From NCBI GenBank assembly GCA_017550285.1, contig JAFZPP010000047.1:1-64000 (forward strand): a DNA stretch of 64,000 nucleotides. Reading direction: 5' to 3'. Under the pieces are notes generated by a model. It was not told where the DNA came from, did no database searches, and worked only from the letters and a program-made list of their open reading frames with translations. This document shows, one piece after another, positions 15,801 to 26,300 of this stretch. The number at the start of each line of letters is the position of its first letter. The first letter of the stretch is position 1. A program made the position numbers and the translations under genes. This DNA comes from Oscillospiraceae bacterium (GTDB lineage Bacteria > Bacillota > Clostridia > Oscillospirales > Ruminococcaceae).

Positions 15801-17191
15801 AATGATTCTCCTTCACATAATAATTCGGACTGCTTTTCATTCTTGTTTACGGTCAGGTCTTTCACCCATTTGTATTTTCGCAGACGCAGCATGACCCACG
15901 GTATCTTTCCTACCTCGTCAAGGCAGGTGCAGGCATAGACAGCGAGAACGGGGAAATGAAAGACGAACGCACCGAGCAGTGCCAGCGGGATAGCTATGCA
16001 CCACATACACACCACTAAGCTGTACATATCGAAAACAGTATCTCCTCCGCCGTCAAGTACACCGTTTATCGTGACGGTATTAACGCATCTGCCTATCATA
16101 TATACCGACATTATGATCATCATTCCGGTAAGGTAGCTTCTCGCTTCGTCGGTCAGCTTGACGGCGTTCACCACAACAGGCGTCACCGCCAGTACCAATG
16201 CTGTTGACAAAAAGCCGATCACAAAGGATATATTTTTCAGCTTTATCCCGTAAGCCTTTCCTGTGTCCAGCTTTCCTGCCCCAAGCTCGTTACCGACGAT
16301 GATACCCGCCGCACTGCCGATACCGTTGCAGATACAGCAGATCAGGTCACGCACCACCGACGCCACCGAGTTTGCCGCAGCGGCATCCGTTCCGATATGA
16401 CCGATGATAGCCGTATATGAGGTAAATCCTACACCCCAGAAAAGTGAACCGCCCATAAGCGGCAGACATTGCTTCATAAAATCCTTTGTAAGCTGTTTGT
16501 TTGTGCTGAAAAGACTGCTCCACACGGGACGTATATGCTTCTTGCCCGATGTCAGGCACACCGCAAGAATAAGCTCTGTGACACGGGCTAAAGTCGTTGC
16601 AAGTGCCGCACCCCTTGCTTTTATGGCAGGAAAACCGAGCATACCGAATATCAGTACCAAATTGAAGATGATGTTGAGTATCACCGCACATGAACTGACA
16701 AAGGCACTTGCTTTCACTCTGTCGGTGACCTTCATCATCGTAAGGTAGCACTGAGATATGCCTGTTATCAGATAAGACCAGCCTGCTGTCCGCAGATACG
16801 CCGAGCCTATGCCAATTATCACATCATCACCCGAAAATATCTGCATCAGCAATGAGGGGATAAGCTCGCAGGCTGTGAAGAATATCAGTGAAACGATGCC
16901 GCTGACACGCAGCATCAGGCAGAATATTTCCTCCATAGTGCGTCTGTCGCCCTTGCCCCAGTACTGCGCTCCGAGTATCGCCCCTGCACCTGTCACAGCA
17001 TAGATGAACATATTCTGCACGAACTGTATCTGCGTCGCAAGAGATACCGCAGTCATTTCGTTCTGCTCTACCCGTCCGAGCATAAGAGCGTCACAGGCAG
17101 CTACAAGAGCGAGCATCAGGCTTTGAAGTGCTATCGGCAAGGAAAGCATTATAAGTTTATGATAGAACGCTTTGTTTTCTGATCTTGACAA
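15797..17191 (-). CDS. MATE-family multidrug/toxin efflux transporter
   Basis: This 464-residue inner-membrane protein has about 12 hydrophobic segments in two MatE halves. Typical pieces are 'LPIALQSLMLALVAACDALMLG', split here as the first helix and loop, and 'GAGAILGAQYWGKGD'. The second half has 'GIGSAAGIIVGNELGAG'. It would use an ion gradient to export cationic compounds. The start codon appears to be TTG at 17191, with GGAGG 7 bp upstream. It is divergent from an AraC regulator that probably controls it, and it is coupled to a DUF1349 gene. Codon use differs slightly from the dockerin genes, in keeping with acquisition. Confidence 0.9.
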   Translation of the reverse strand: MSRSENKAFYHKLIMLSLPIALQSLMLALVAACDALMLGRVEQNEMTAVSLATQIQFVQNMFIYAVTGAGAILGAQYWGKGDRRTMEEIFCLMLRVSGIVSLIFFTACELIPSLLMQIFSGDDVIIGIGSAYLRTAGWSYLITGISQCYLTMMKVTDRVKASAFVSSCAVILNIIFNLVLIFGMLGFPAIKARGAALATTLARVTELILAVCLTSGKKHIRPVWSSLFSTNKQLTKDFMKQCLPLMGGSLFWGVGFTSYTAIIGHIGTDAAAANSVASVVRDLICCICNGIGSAAGIIVGNELGAGKLDTGKAYGIKLKNISFVIGFLSTALVLAVTPVVVNAVKLTDEARSYLTGMMIIMSVYMIGRCVNTVTINGVLDGGGDTVFDMYSLVVCMWCIAIPLALLGAFVFHFPVLAVYACTCLDEVGKIPWVMLRLRKYKWVKDLTVNKNEKQSELLCEGESL

Positions 17192-17209
17192 TCAACCACC
17201 TCCGAAATA

Positions 17210-17273
17210 TTGACTTTATCATTGTTCTGTGCTATACTGATTATATTATATACGATTTTCCAGACCGTTTCAA
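17210..17273. promoter_or_regulatory. Overlapping divergent promoters (MATE leftward, AraC rightward)
   Basis: Rightward: TTGACT (17210-17215), 17 bp, TATACT (17233-17238). Leftward: TTGAAA (17268-17273), 17 bp, TATAAT (17245-17250). The two promoters face each other's start sites, so AraC-family control of both is plausible. Confidence 0.75.
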
Positions 17274-17332
17274 TGCACAAAATCGTATTCTTATTACACA
17301 ATATCACAGATAATAGAGAGGACGGTGAATAT

Positions 17333-18244
17333 ATGCCAGACAGAAACTATCCGAAAATATCAGCAGACGAAACCTTCCGTGAAACAGTCGCTCACGGAAG
17401 TAATGAGTATCCGTTCAGATACTATTATGAAGATATATGGGAGTTTGAGCTTCATACCATTGACTGGCACTGGCACAGCGAGGTGGAATTTATCCTTGTG
17501 GAAAGAGGAACAGCCTATCTTTTGGCTGGCAGCAAACGGTATGTACTTCATGAAGGAGAAGGCGTTTTCATTAATCCCAGAGTGATACACCGTCTTGAAT
17601 GCGAAGGCAGTACGGTCATTCCGAACATTGTATTCTCGCCAAGCTTGCTTGCAACCGAGGGCAGCCTGATAAACGAAAAATATATCGAACCTGTCATCAA
17701 CTCGACAAATGAATGCATGGTTTTCACACAGAAAAACAGCGCCGAACAGAAGATCATTCTTATTATGAAAGAGATATTTTACCTGCAAAGCGAAAGTGAT
17801 AATGAGATAAAAACTGTCAGTGCATTACTTGAATTATGGAGACTTATATATGAGATTTCCGCGCCTGCGAGACAAGTCTCGTCACAAAGCACAACATCTC
17901 TGACACGTTCGAGATTGCAGATGATCATGCAGTATATCCATACCAATTATGCCCGTCAGATCACACTTGATGAGCTTGCGGCTGTAGTCTCTCTCAGCAA
18001 AAGCAGCGTTCTGGAGCTTTTCAAGCAGTATCTTCACACTTCTCCTGTCAGCTATCTGATAGAGTACAGGCTTAAATGTGCGGCAAGGCTGCTTTCGGAT
18101 ACCGAAAAAAGCGTTTCTGCCATTGCTGCCGATACAGGCTTTGAAAATATAGGGTATTTCTGCCGCAAATTCAAGAGCCTGTTTGGTATGACACCATCGG
18201 AATACAGAAAAGCAGCAAGTATGTCAAGAAATCTAACTGTGTAG
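17333..18244 (+). CDS. AraC-family transcriptional regulator with cupin sensor domain
   Basis: The protein has 303 residues. The start at 17333 is chosen for GAGGACGGTGA just upstream; the frame extends to 17210 without a site. The N-terminal ~110 residues form an AraC_binding cupin ('WHWHSEVEFILVERGTAY', 'VFINPRVIHRLEC'). The C-terminal ~100 residues contain two helix-turn-helix motifs (HTH_18): 'ITLDELAAVVSLSKSSV' and 'SVSAIAADTGFENIGYFC', ending in the typical 'GMTPSEYRK'. The likely ligand is a sugar or glycoside, since many cupin-AraC proteins sense carbohydrates. Divergence from MATE-DUF1349 makes that operon its probable target. Confidence 0.9.
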   Translation: MPDRNYPKISADETFRETVAHGSNEYPFRYYYEDIWEFELHTIDWHWHSEVEFILVERGTAYLLAGSKRYVLHEGEGVFINPRVIHRLECEGSTVIPNIVFSPSLLATEGSLINEKYIEPVINSTNECMVFTQKNSAEQKIILIMKEIFYLQSESDNEIKTVSALLELWRLIYEISAPARQVSSQSTTSLTRSRLQMIMQYIHTNYARQITLDELAAVVSLSKSSVLELFKQYLHTSPVSYLIEYRLKCAARLLSDTEKSVSAIAADTGFENIGYFCRKFKSLFGMTPSEYRKAASMSRNLTV

Positions 18245-18261
18245 TAGGAACGGCATATTGT

Positions 18262-19735
18262 TTATGGATAGAAAATTAAATACTGCTGTGTACTTCCGCT
18301 AACTAAATCGACACTGGCATCTGACCACATTTTCAAAAAGCGAGAATCACTGAAAATATAATATCCGTCCTGATAATGATCGGTCGTATCGTATGGATCT
18401 GCCAAGATCAGTACATCGTCAGAAGTATTCTGCGTTCCCATTGTATCATAGCCGATAATTGTCTGCCAGTGACTACCCCAATCGTTCCAATCTACCATGA
18501 TCGGTTCGTCATTTGCCAAACGTTCGATCGTTTCTTCCTTGAATTGTTCCATTGCGGTATCAAAGCTGTTATGATAGAAGTCAAACGGCAGATTGCCCCA
18601 ATCACTAACGATTGTTGTATAATCATAACTCCTGAGATAATCAGAAAGATTTTGTGCAGATACACCATTTCCTGCTCTTGTTCCTGTTTTGTCTGCAAGG
18701 ACCATTTCATCATATTCATTCGCTCCAAGATTAAGATAATGCTCCATCAGCATGATGATATTAGACACACCGCAAGTATAATCGGTCGTTTGTTGGTATG
18801 TTTTATAATGTGGAATCAGCGTGAGCGTGTTACTTGAAGACATATTATAAATATCTGGTGCGATATAGTACTGGTATACAGCAGACTGATTCTTGTCCAT
18901 ATCAAGATAGCCATTTGCCCATGCAGCACCTTCGAGTAAGCTATACCACGAAGGATAACCTACCGTATGCTTTTCTGGAAATTCATTTTGCCGAACAGGT
19001 ACAGCTTGTGAAGATGATGATTTTTTATTGTATTTTTGAGTGGGATACGCAATGACATATTGCTGCATACATCCTTCGATCTCATTTACGCTGCTGTCTG
19101 TCCACATCTTAAGAAAACGTGATGCACTGAACACATAATATCCGTCCTGATAATGATCGGTTGTATCATAAGGATCGGCAAATATCAGTACATCGTCACT
19201 TTTATCATCTGTACCCATCGTATCATACCCGATGATAGTCTGCCAGTGACCGCTCCAATCATTCCAGTCAACCATGATAGGCTGATCGTTATGTAGATGT
19301 TCAATTACCCAATCAGAAAATTCATTGATTGCACGGTTATAATCCGAATGATAATCAAATGGCATATTCATCCATTCGCTTACCTCAACATTTCACCCGA
19401 TAGAGCGCAGATACTTACCAAGATCCTGTGCAGACACACCGTTTTCTGCACTTGTCCCTGTATATTTGGCGAGAGAAAGCTCGTCATATGCTGTTTCATC
19501 ATACCACCCATAGTGCTGCATCAGCATAATAATATTGCTGACACCACAAGTATAGTCCGTTGTCTGCTGATAGGTTTCATAATTTGAGATAATACTTAAA
19601 GTATCAGTGGATTGCATATGATAAATATCGTTAATTCGATAGTATTGTTCTTTTTCTCTGCTTGTAATATCAAGTTCGCCGTTTAATAAAGCTGCGCCTG
19701 ATATATTTCTATACCACGATGGATATTGTATGCAA
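18262..19735 (-). pseudogene. Tandem C39-type cysteine peptidase gene with nonsense codon and lost 5' end
   Basis: Two C39-like modules lie in one frame. Each has the catalytic Cys in 'TTDYTCGVSNIIMLM', a His in 'HWQTIIGYDTMG' and an Asp/Asn region in 'LIFADPYDTTDHY' (or 'LILADPYD'). Both modules are about 215 residues and clearly duplicated. An in-frame TGA at 19393-19395 interrupts the first module. Aligned with the second module ('LRSYDYTTIVSDW' against 'LRSIG*NVEVSEW') there is no gap, so it is a single-base change. The 5' end runs into an integrase fragment near 19735 and no signal peptide remains. The gene is therefore broken twice. Confidence 0.8.
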
Positions 19736-20580
19736 TCGGCATGAAAGAACAGGCAGGGCTTTCGCCTTCGACGATTTACAGCTACACCGGCTGCCGAAAG
19801 CGCGTAGCGCCCTACTTCGGGCATATCCATCTCAACCAGCTTACCCCTGCAGCGATCAACAAGGCGTATTCTGATATGCTCAGCACAGGCGTGTCAAAGG
19901 CGACCGTGTATCAGTATCATCTGTTCATCCATTCGATGCTTGCAATGGCATTCAAGGAGAATCTGATTCCGCGAAACTACGCAAGTGCAGCGATGCCGCC
20001 GAAACGCGATGTGAAAGAGGTGCAGGCGCTCAACGAGGACGAGATCAACGCATTTTTCACGGCTCTGTATGGTGACAGTAAGCATTATATGTATCAGGTG
20101 CTGTTCAGTCTGATGCTTGCAACGGGCTGCCGGATTGGGGAAATCTGTGCGTTGACATGGGATAACATTGATTTTGATGCAAACCGCATTCACATTTGCC
20201 GACATTTTGGTTGCAGCAAATCCGGCTCACAAATTATGGACGGCTGCAAGACCAACGCAGGTGACCGCTGGCTCACAATGGACACAGGTATCATGGATAT
20301 ACTCAAAGAGTACCATGCCTACTATCTGAAAAGGGTAGAGCGATTCGGGAGCAAGTGGAATTATGAGGCGAATGCAGTATTTTTTGCAGAACATCGGTAC
20401 GGAGCCTGTATCAACCCGGACACAGTACGGTATTTCTTGCAAAACTTTACAAAGAAGCATGGTTTGCCGCATATACATCCCCATATGTTTCGTCATACGG
20501 CAGTGAGTCTGGAACTACAGGCGGGTATCAGCATTGCAGATGCAGCAAAGCGGGCAGGACACGCCCGACCGGTTGTTGAC
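19735..20580 (+). pseudogene. Tyrosine recombinase (phage/ICE integrase) fragment, both ends missing
   Basis: About 280 residues match the SAM-like and catalytic domains of Int family enzymes. The SAM-like part reads 'GLSPSTIYSYTGCRKRV'. The first catalytic Arg is in 'ATGCRIGEICALTWDN' and the HxxR is 'HMFRHTAVSLE'. The frame loses homology right after 'AKRAGHA', before the catalytic Tyr, and lacks the N-terminal arm-binding domain. It cannot be active. It starts at the C39 junction, so it marks a deletion or insertion end point of a decayed element. Confidence 0.8.
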
Positions 20581-20861
20581 CAATCAGCAGACCCGACCGA
20601 TGAAAATGCCCGAAAACATCGCAATTTCGCGACGAGGGTTGAAATTTCACGGTTAATGTGCTATAAGGCGGCAGTGCCGCCCTCCATGGATCTAAAGCTC
20701 TCCGAAGAGCCAACTGCTGCAAAAAAGCACTTCTCTCAGCTTGCTTTTTGCGTGATAATGTGCTATAATAAGCATACATAATGCCGGGTTGCGGCGCACT
20801 GAAAAAAGGAACGGATAAAAACCGGCAGCAAACAGAACAGGACGAGAAGGGAGTATGAACA
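20581..20861 (+). promoter_or_regulatory. Intergenic stretch with promoter for the HD-domain gene
   Basis: No gene is seen. TTGCTT (20741-20746), 17 bp and TATAAT (20764-20769) with the TGTGC extension form a good promoter. The ATG at 20862 is about 85 bases after the expected start site. Confidence 0.7.
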
Positions 20862-21551
20862 ATGAGTTCAGAATATTCGGAGAACACAGCGCGCTTTCCG
20901 CTGTATAACAGGGTCAGAAATGAACACGATATCCGTGTATATATCGACGAGCAGAATAAGTCAATGCATGCAATGGGCTATACGGAGCATAGCTTTGCAC
21001 ATATCGGCGTGGTCGCGGAGCGCACGGGCTACATTCTGGAGACGCTGGGCAGGGATGATCACACCGTTGATCTTGCACTGACCGCTGCATGGATGCACGA
21101 TATGGGAAACGTGATCAACCGCGTCGATCACAGCCAGTCCGGTGCACTGATGACATTTTACCTGCTGGATAAAATGGGCATTGCAGCAGAGGATATTGCG
21201 CCGATTATTCGTGCAATCGGCAATCACGACGAGGGAAGCGGCGTTCCGGTCAGCGATATCGCAGCGGCACTCATTCTCGCCGATAAATCGGATGTCCGCC
21301 GGAACCGTGTGCAGGATACGGTCGAGGATTTTGATATTCATGACCGCGTAAATTATTCCGTGACATCTTCGCAGCTGAAAATCAACCGCGAGCAAACCGC
21401 AATCAAGCTGAAACTCGTGATTGATACCCGATACGGCGAGATCGGAGAGTATTTTGAGATTTTCATGGAACGGATGCTGCTCTGCCGGAAGGCTGCGCAC
21501 TTCCTGAATCTCGAATTCCACCTGATTATCAATGAGCAGACATTGATGTGA
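20862..21551 (+). CDS. HD-domain phosphohydrolase-like protein
   Basis: This 229-residue cytoplasmic protein carries an HD metal-dependent phosphohydrolase core: His in 'YTEHSFAHIGVV', the HD pair in 'AAWMHDMGNVINRVDHSQ', and 'AIGNHDEGSG' followed by the Asp in 'ALILADKSDVRRNR'. It resembles clostridial stand-alone HD proteins. The substrate (nucleotide or cyclic nucleotide) cannot be fixed. It is monocistronic, with its own promoter and a strong terminator shared with the convergent kinase gene. Confidence 0.85.
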   Translation: MSSEYSENTARFPLYNRVRNEHDIRVYIDEQNKSMHAMGYTEHSFAHIGVVAERTGYILETLGRDDHTVDLALTAAWMHDMGNVINRVDHSQSGALMTFYLLDKMGIAAEDIAPIIRAIGNHDEGSGVPVSDIAAALILADKSDVRRNRVQDTVEDFDIHDRVNYSVTSSQLKINREQTAIKLKLVIDTRYGEIGEYFEIFMERMLLCRKAAHFLNLEFHLIINEQTLM

Positions 21552-21560
21552 AGAAATAGC

Positions 21561-21600
21561 AGGCAGATGTTCGTTCAAACGTACATCTGCCTGTTTTTTA
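21561..21600. terminator. Terminator after HD-domain gene
   Basis: The stem AGGCAGATGT / ACATCTGCCT is followed by GTTTTTTAG. It abuts the leftward kinase stop at 21598. Confidence 0.85.
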
Positions 21601-22587
21601 GATTGTGGTATGAAAGAAATGAATCGAAAATGCCGCACCGTGCGGTTTGATATTTGATGCACGCAGGCTCCCGTCCTGCGCAGAGATCACTCTCTTTGCG
21701 AAATCCAGTCCGATACCGAATCCGTTTTTTTTGTATTCGGAGGAACGGTAGAACCGCTCAAAAATATGCGGCAGCTCTGCTTCGGGGATTCCTTCGCCCG
21801 TGTCAGTAATCGTAATTTCTGTTGCAATATTGCTGCCTTTTGCTGTGACGGTGACCGTGCCGCCCTCCGGCGTGTGCTCGATTGCATTTTTCAGCAGATT
21901 GACAATCGCCTCGGATGTATAATGCATATCCACGATCAATGCAGGTTCTCCGTCGATGATCGTCCGGAGCTCCACGCCCTTTAATTCTGCCGTGACCGAT
22001 ACGGTCTCAACGGACTGTGCAATCAGTTCACGGCAGGAAACGGTTTTCTTTGCAAAATTGACTGCATCCGCCTTGATCCGCGACAGACTCAGCATGGTTT
22101 CAATCAGCCATTTCATGCGTGCAAGCAGTTCATACAGGTCACGCAGATACGCCATGCGGTCCTTTTCCGTCAGCTCAGAATCATTCATCAGACCGAGTAT
22201 CATCATGACAGAGGTCAGCGGCGTCCGGAGCTGATGGGAAATGTCTTCCAGCGCTTCTTTCGCAAACTGCTTTTCACTTTGCAGCTCTGCATTCTGCTCA
22301 CGCAGACGAATCGTCATCTTGTGTATTTCCGAAGAAAGAACGCTCAGCTCTCCCTCTTTGAATTCATCAAACGAGATCGCATCGTCACTGCGCAGGATAC
22401 GGTCAATATCATCGCATAGCTTCATGACCTGATCCCGTCTTTGAGAGAGAATGATCTCGTAGAACAGGAAAAATGCCGCAGATGTGATCACGACTGTAAC
22501 GGCGCACGGCATACTGAAAACAGCACAGATTGCCGCACCGGCTGCGGTCAGGAGTATGTGAATCAGTCTGCGTTTTTTCGCTCTCAT
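21598..22587 (-). CDS. Sensor histidine kinase of an intramembrane-sensing (Bce/Van-like) pair
   Basis: The protein has 329 residues. Two hydrophobic segments within the first ~50 residues leave almost no extracellular loop, as in intramembrane-sensing kinases that rely on an ABC transporter for ligand detection. A HAMP-like linker and coiled coil precede the H box 'DISHQLRTPLTSVMM'. The HATPase domain shows 'NLLKNAIEHTPEGG', 'DTGEGIPEAELPHIFERFY' and 'GFGIGLDFAKRV'. Its start overlaps the response regulator stop by 4 bp (22584-22587). With the ABC genes upstream, it probably responds to a peptide antibiotic or cell-wall stress. Confidence 0.9.
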   Translation of the reverse strand: MRAKKRRLIHILLTAAGAAICAVFSMPCAVTVVITSAAFFLFYEIILSQRRDQVMKLCDDIDRILRSDDAISFDEFKEGELSVLSSEIHKMTIRLREQNAELQSEKQFAKEALEDISHQLRTPLTSVMMILGLMNDSELTEKDRMAYLRDLYELLARMKWLIETMLSLSRIKADAVNFAKKTVSCRELIAQSVETVSVTAELKGVELRTIIDGEPALIVDMHYTSEAIVNLLKNAIEHTPEGGTVTVTAKGSNIATEITITDTGEGIPEAELPHIFERFYRSSEYKKNGFGIGLDFAKRVISAQDGSLRASNIKPHGAAFSIHFFHTTI

Positions 22588-23258
22588 TCGTCCACCGCCT
22601 TATAGCCGAGCCCTCTGACGGTGATGATGATATGCGGCACCTGCGGATCATCTTCGATCTTTTCGCGCAGCCTGCGGATATAGACACTCAGCGTATTGTC
22701 CGATACAAACTCCTTTGTCAGAGACCAGAGCTCCTCTGCAAGCCTGTCACGGGAGAGCATCTGGTTTTTATTGGAGAAGAATACCAGCAGCAGGCGGTAT
22801 TCCAGCGCAGACATGGCGATCTCGATGCCGTTTTTCCGGACAATGCCCTTGATCGGGTCTATGGTAACATCGCAGCAATGCAGCAGCGGTGAGGATTTCT
22901 GATGCCGGCGCATGACATTTTTCATGCGGGCAAGCAGCTCCCGTGTGCCGAACGGTTTTCCGATATAATCATCCGCACCAATCTCAAATCCGGCGACCGT
23001 GCAGGCTTCGTCTGCCGATGCCGTGATGAAGATGACAGGGGTATCATCCTGTGCCTTGATTGCTGCACAAACAGAGTAGCCGTTGCCGTCTTTGAGCGAA
23101 ATATCGAGCAGCACACAGTCATACGCATTTCCCGCAAACATGCGAAGCGCATCATTCTGACCGCTTGCATAGTCTGTCTGACAGCCCTCGGAATTGAGAA
23201 ACCGCATCAGAAACCGTGCAAGCAGTTCATCGTCCTCGACAAGTAAAATTTTCGGCAT
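22584..23258 (-). CDS. OmpR-family response regulator
   Basis: The protein has 224 residues. The start at 23258 is chosen for AGGAGGTGA upstream. The receiver domain has the acidic pocket 'LVEDDELL', the phospho-acceptor Asp in 'CVLLDISLKDGNG', a Thr/Ser at 'VIFITASADE' and Lys in 'YIGKPFG'. The C-terminal winged helix shows 'LSALEYRLLLVFFSN'-type sequence and ends with 'PHIIITVRGLGYKAVDE'. It would bind direct repeats such as those upstream of the ABC operon (27590-27623). It has its own promoter at 23283-23311. Confidence 0.92.
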   Translation of the reverse strand: MPKILLVEDDELLARFLMRFLNSEGCQTDYASGQNDALRMFAGNAYDCVLLDISLKDGNGYSVCAAIKAQDDTPVIFITASADEACTVAGFEIGADDYIGKPFGTRELLARMKNVMRRHQKSSPLLHCCDVTIDPIKGIVRKNGIEIAMSALEYRLLLVFFSNKNQMLSRDRLAEELWSLTKEFVSDNTLSVYIRRLREKIEDDPQVPHIIITVRGLGYKAVDE

Positions 23259-23282
23259 AGCGTTCACCTCCTGCTGCATATC

Positions 23283-23311
23283 ATTATACACGATTTATAT
23301 GTAAAAAGCAA
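23283..23311 (-). promoter_or_regulatory. Promoter for the two-component pair
   Basis: On the minus strand TTGCTT (23306-23311), 17 bp and TATAAT (23283-23288). It gives the regulator/kinase pair expression independent of the ABC operon. Confidence 0.75.
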
Positions 23312-23362
23312 GCTGAGAATGACGCACTTTATTTTACAGCAGGCTGACCGGAGAACTTTCGA

Positions 23363-26300
23363 TCATTGAAGACGGGCACTGCCGGCTGCAAGGAAATCAA
23401 GAATCGTATCCGCCACTTCATCCGGCTTCTGCGCATAGAAAAGGTGATGATAACCGCCGATTGGGACAAGTCTGCAATTTCCGCACTGCTCCAGAAACGG
23501 CGTCAGTGTATTGTCATAGTAATCCTGACAGTACCATTCCTCACTCTGCCACATTGCTTTTGCAGCAGCTTCCGGCTCCTGCTTGTATTTCAGTCCGGCT
23601 GCCTCATAATCTGCCTTCACGAATTCCATTCCTTCGCGGATATCCTCTTCGCAGGAGGATATCGTCGAGAACCAGAGCTTCGGGGTATCGGTCGGTTTCA
23701 GAAGCTCCCGCAGCTCGCGGGCAGCCTCCGGCGCAGTTGCATCCTGAGAAATCATTGCTGCACTCCATTGACGGTTTTCTGTCAGTTCAATGAGTTTCAG
23801 CTGCTCCTGCGTCAGAACGGATCTCCCGTCTGCCAGATCTTCTTCATCCTTGGGCAGCGGGTTCAGTCTGTCCAGCCCGAGCCATGTCCGCAGCCAGTAT
23901 CTGCGCGCTTCTGCATAGGCAGCGGCTTTCGAGGGGTAATTGTCAACTGTCCATGTCCGCCAGTGTTCATTTTTCGGTACATCCGTGCAGTCCATAAATA
24001 TAATTGCTTCGACCTCCTCCGGATACCGCGCCTGCCACCAGAGCGCATAAAAGCTGGCATAGGAATGCGGCATCAGCACATACGGCGCTGCAAAGCCTGC
24101 GTTTTTGAGTCCTGCGCGGAGATTCTCCACGACCTCTTCCAGCGTCTGTCTTTTGTAGGAATCATCGCTGAAACCGTAGCCCGGACGGTCGGCATACACG
24201 ACAGTATTTTCCTTGCCGAGCCGTTCATTGAGTGTCTTTGCGTAAATCGGATAGCATTGGATGCCCATGCCCGAGAGCCCGACAAACGTATGCTTGCCGT
24301 TCTGTACGCCGGTACTGTAAACATTGATCCTGGTGTCTTTGCCGTCCACGAGATTAAGATAGCCTGCCTTTGCATATTCGTCACGGTCATGATGATAGGC
24401 GGCGACGCTGTAAATCCGCAGCCCCGCAATCACAAGGACAAATGCACCCGCGACCGCAAGAATACTGTTCCGGAGAATATGCGATTTCTTTGTATCGAGC
24501 TTCATTTCCGAGCCGCGAACCTGATCGGTCAGGCTCTCGGTGTTCTGTACCCGCAGCATGACAAGCGAGGTGATACAGCCCGCCGCAAATGCCGCCAGCG
24601 CCGAAAATACGATACGAACCATCGGCGCAATGCAGTCAATTCGCAGCATATCTGTCAGCATATTCTCCATTGCAGTTCTGTCAGCTTCCTCTGCACAGGT
24701 TTCGCGTGCCAGCCACGGCGCCAGACCGCGGTTCACTCCGAAGATGACAAGCCCGCAGATCAGCGCGGAAATGATTGCTGCCGCACCCGCAAATTGCAGG
24801 CATTCAATGATTGCCATGCGGTCAAGCTGCCTGTCAGTCATGCCGACGCACTGTAAAGATGCCAGCTCGCTGCGGCGGTTTGCGATGCCGGTCGAGATAA
24901 TATTCATCAGATTGATGAGCGCCGACAGTGCAAGCAGGATATTCAGCATCAGCACGCCGGCACGAACCGTCGCCATGATGCTGTGCGTTTTCCACTTGAT
25001 GCCGTAAAAATCCTCGTACCAGCAATGCGGATCATCCGGATTGAGTTCAGCCGTGAAATTGAGATCGGTATGCTCGTTAAGCCAGTCCTGTGCCTTTTTA
25101 TAATCCGCAGCATTGTACTGATAATCCTCTGCGCTGCTTCCGGCAAAGGAGAAATTCGCATATGCCGTATCAGTATCGAACCCCTCGCCGAACCATTCTG
25201 CCTGAATCTGTTCATGCGTCTCGATTGCTCCGTACAGGCACTCAGTTGCTCCGTACCAGTAAAAATCCCTTTTGTTTTCATTTTTCATTGAGACCGGACC
25301 GATGATACTGAGTGTATGCTCCTTTTGTTCAATTTTCGCATATTTCCTGTGACGGTCTACGTAACGCATGTTTTCTGTATCAGCATCATCCGGCAGCCGG
25401 CAGTAATTGCTGAAAACCGGCAGCGAACCGCTTTGGAGCTGCTCTGCATACTTTTTGTCATACTCTCCGTTCGCAATGTAAACATACCCGCCGGAGCGGA
25501 CCAGCTCATCATAGCTGACCGTTGCATCTGCTCCGAAATACTGTGTGTATGCTTCCCGGTTGACATAAGAAACATATAGTTTGTCTTTATCTTCTGATGT
25601 GAGAACGCTCTCAAGCGTTGAAACAGCGATGTTTTCAAAGAGTCCGCTGTCCCGCAGCGCCTGTTCTGCTTCGGCATAGCTGATGCCCTTGACAGGATTG
25701 CCGATATCGACTTCAAAATCGAATGACTGCTGACCATAATAGGCAGTTGAAATAAAACCGCTGACACTGCGCTCGATTGTTTCCGTCAGGGTGGAAAACA
25801 GCGAAAACATCGTGATCGAAACGGTCAGCGTCAGCACGGTAACGACAAAACGCTTTTTCTGCCGTCTTGCGTTGCGGGAGGCGATGCTGCCGGAGATGCC
25901 GAACAAAAGCCCCGAAAGCGTGCGCTTTCTGACCTTTTCGACATTGTTGGCGCGTGCCGTGATCGCTTCCATCGGTGTCTTTTTGATGATGCGCATGCCG
26001 ACGCCGTAAGCCGAAAGAAATACCCAGACAATGCCGACAACCGCCGCAACAAGCAGCATTTTGATGTCAACCGAAAACGGCAGAGAGAGCTTTGCGGCGG
26101 TCATGCCCTCAAAGAGATCGGCAAGTCCTGCATTCAGAAGCACATTGTACATCAGATAGGCAAACCCGATGCCTGCAATCAGACCGAACGGAATTGCGAT
26201 CATGCAGAGACGAAGTCCCTCGGAGGTGATGATGCGGACGATCTGCTCCGGCGTTGCGCCGATTGACTGTAATACGCCGTAATGCCGCTCACGCTCCTTA

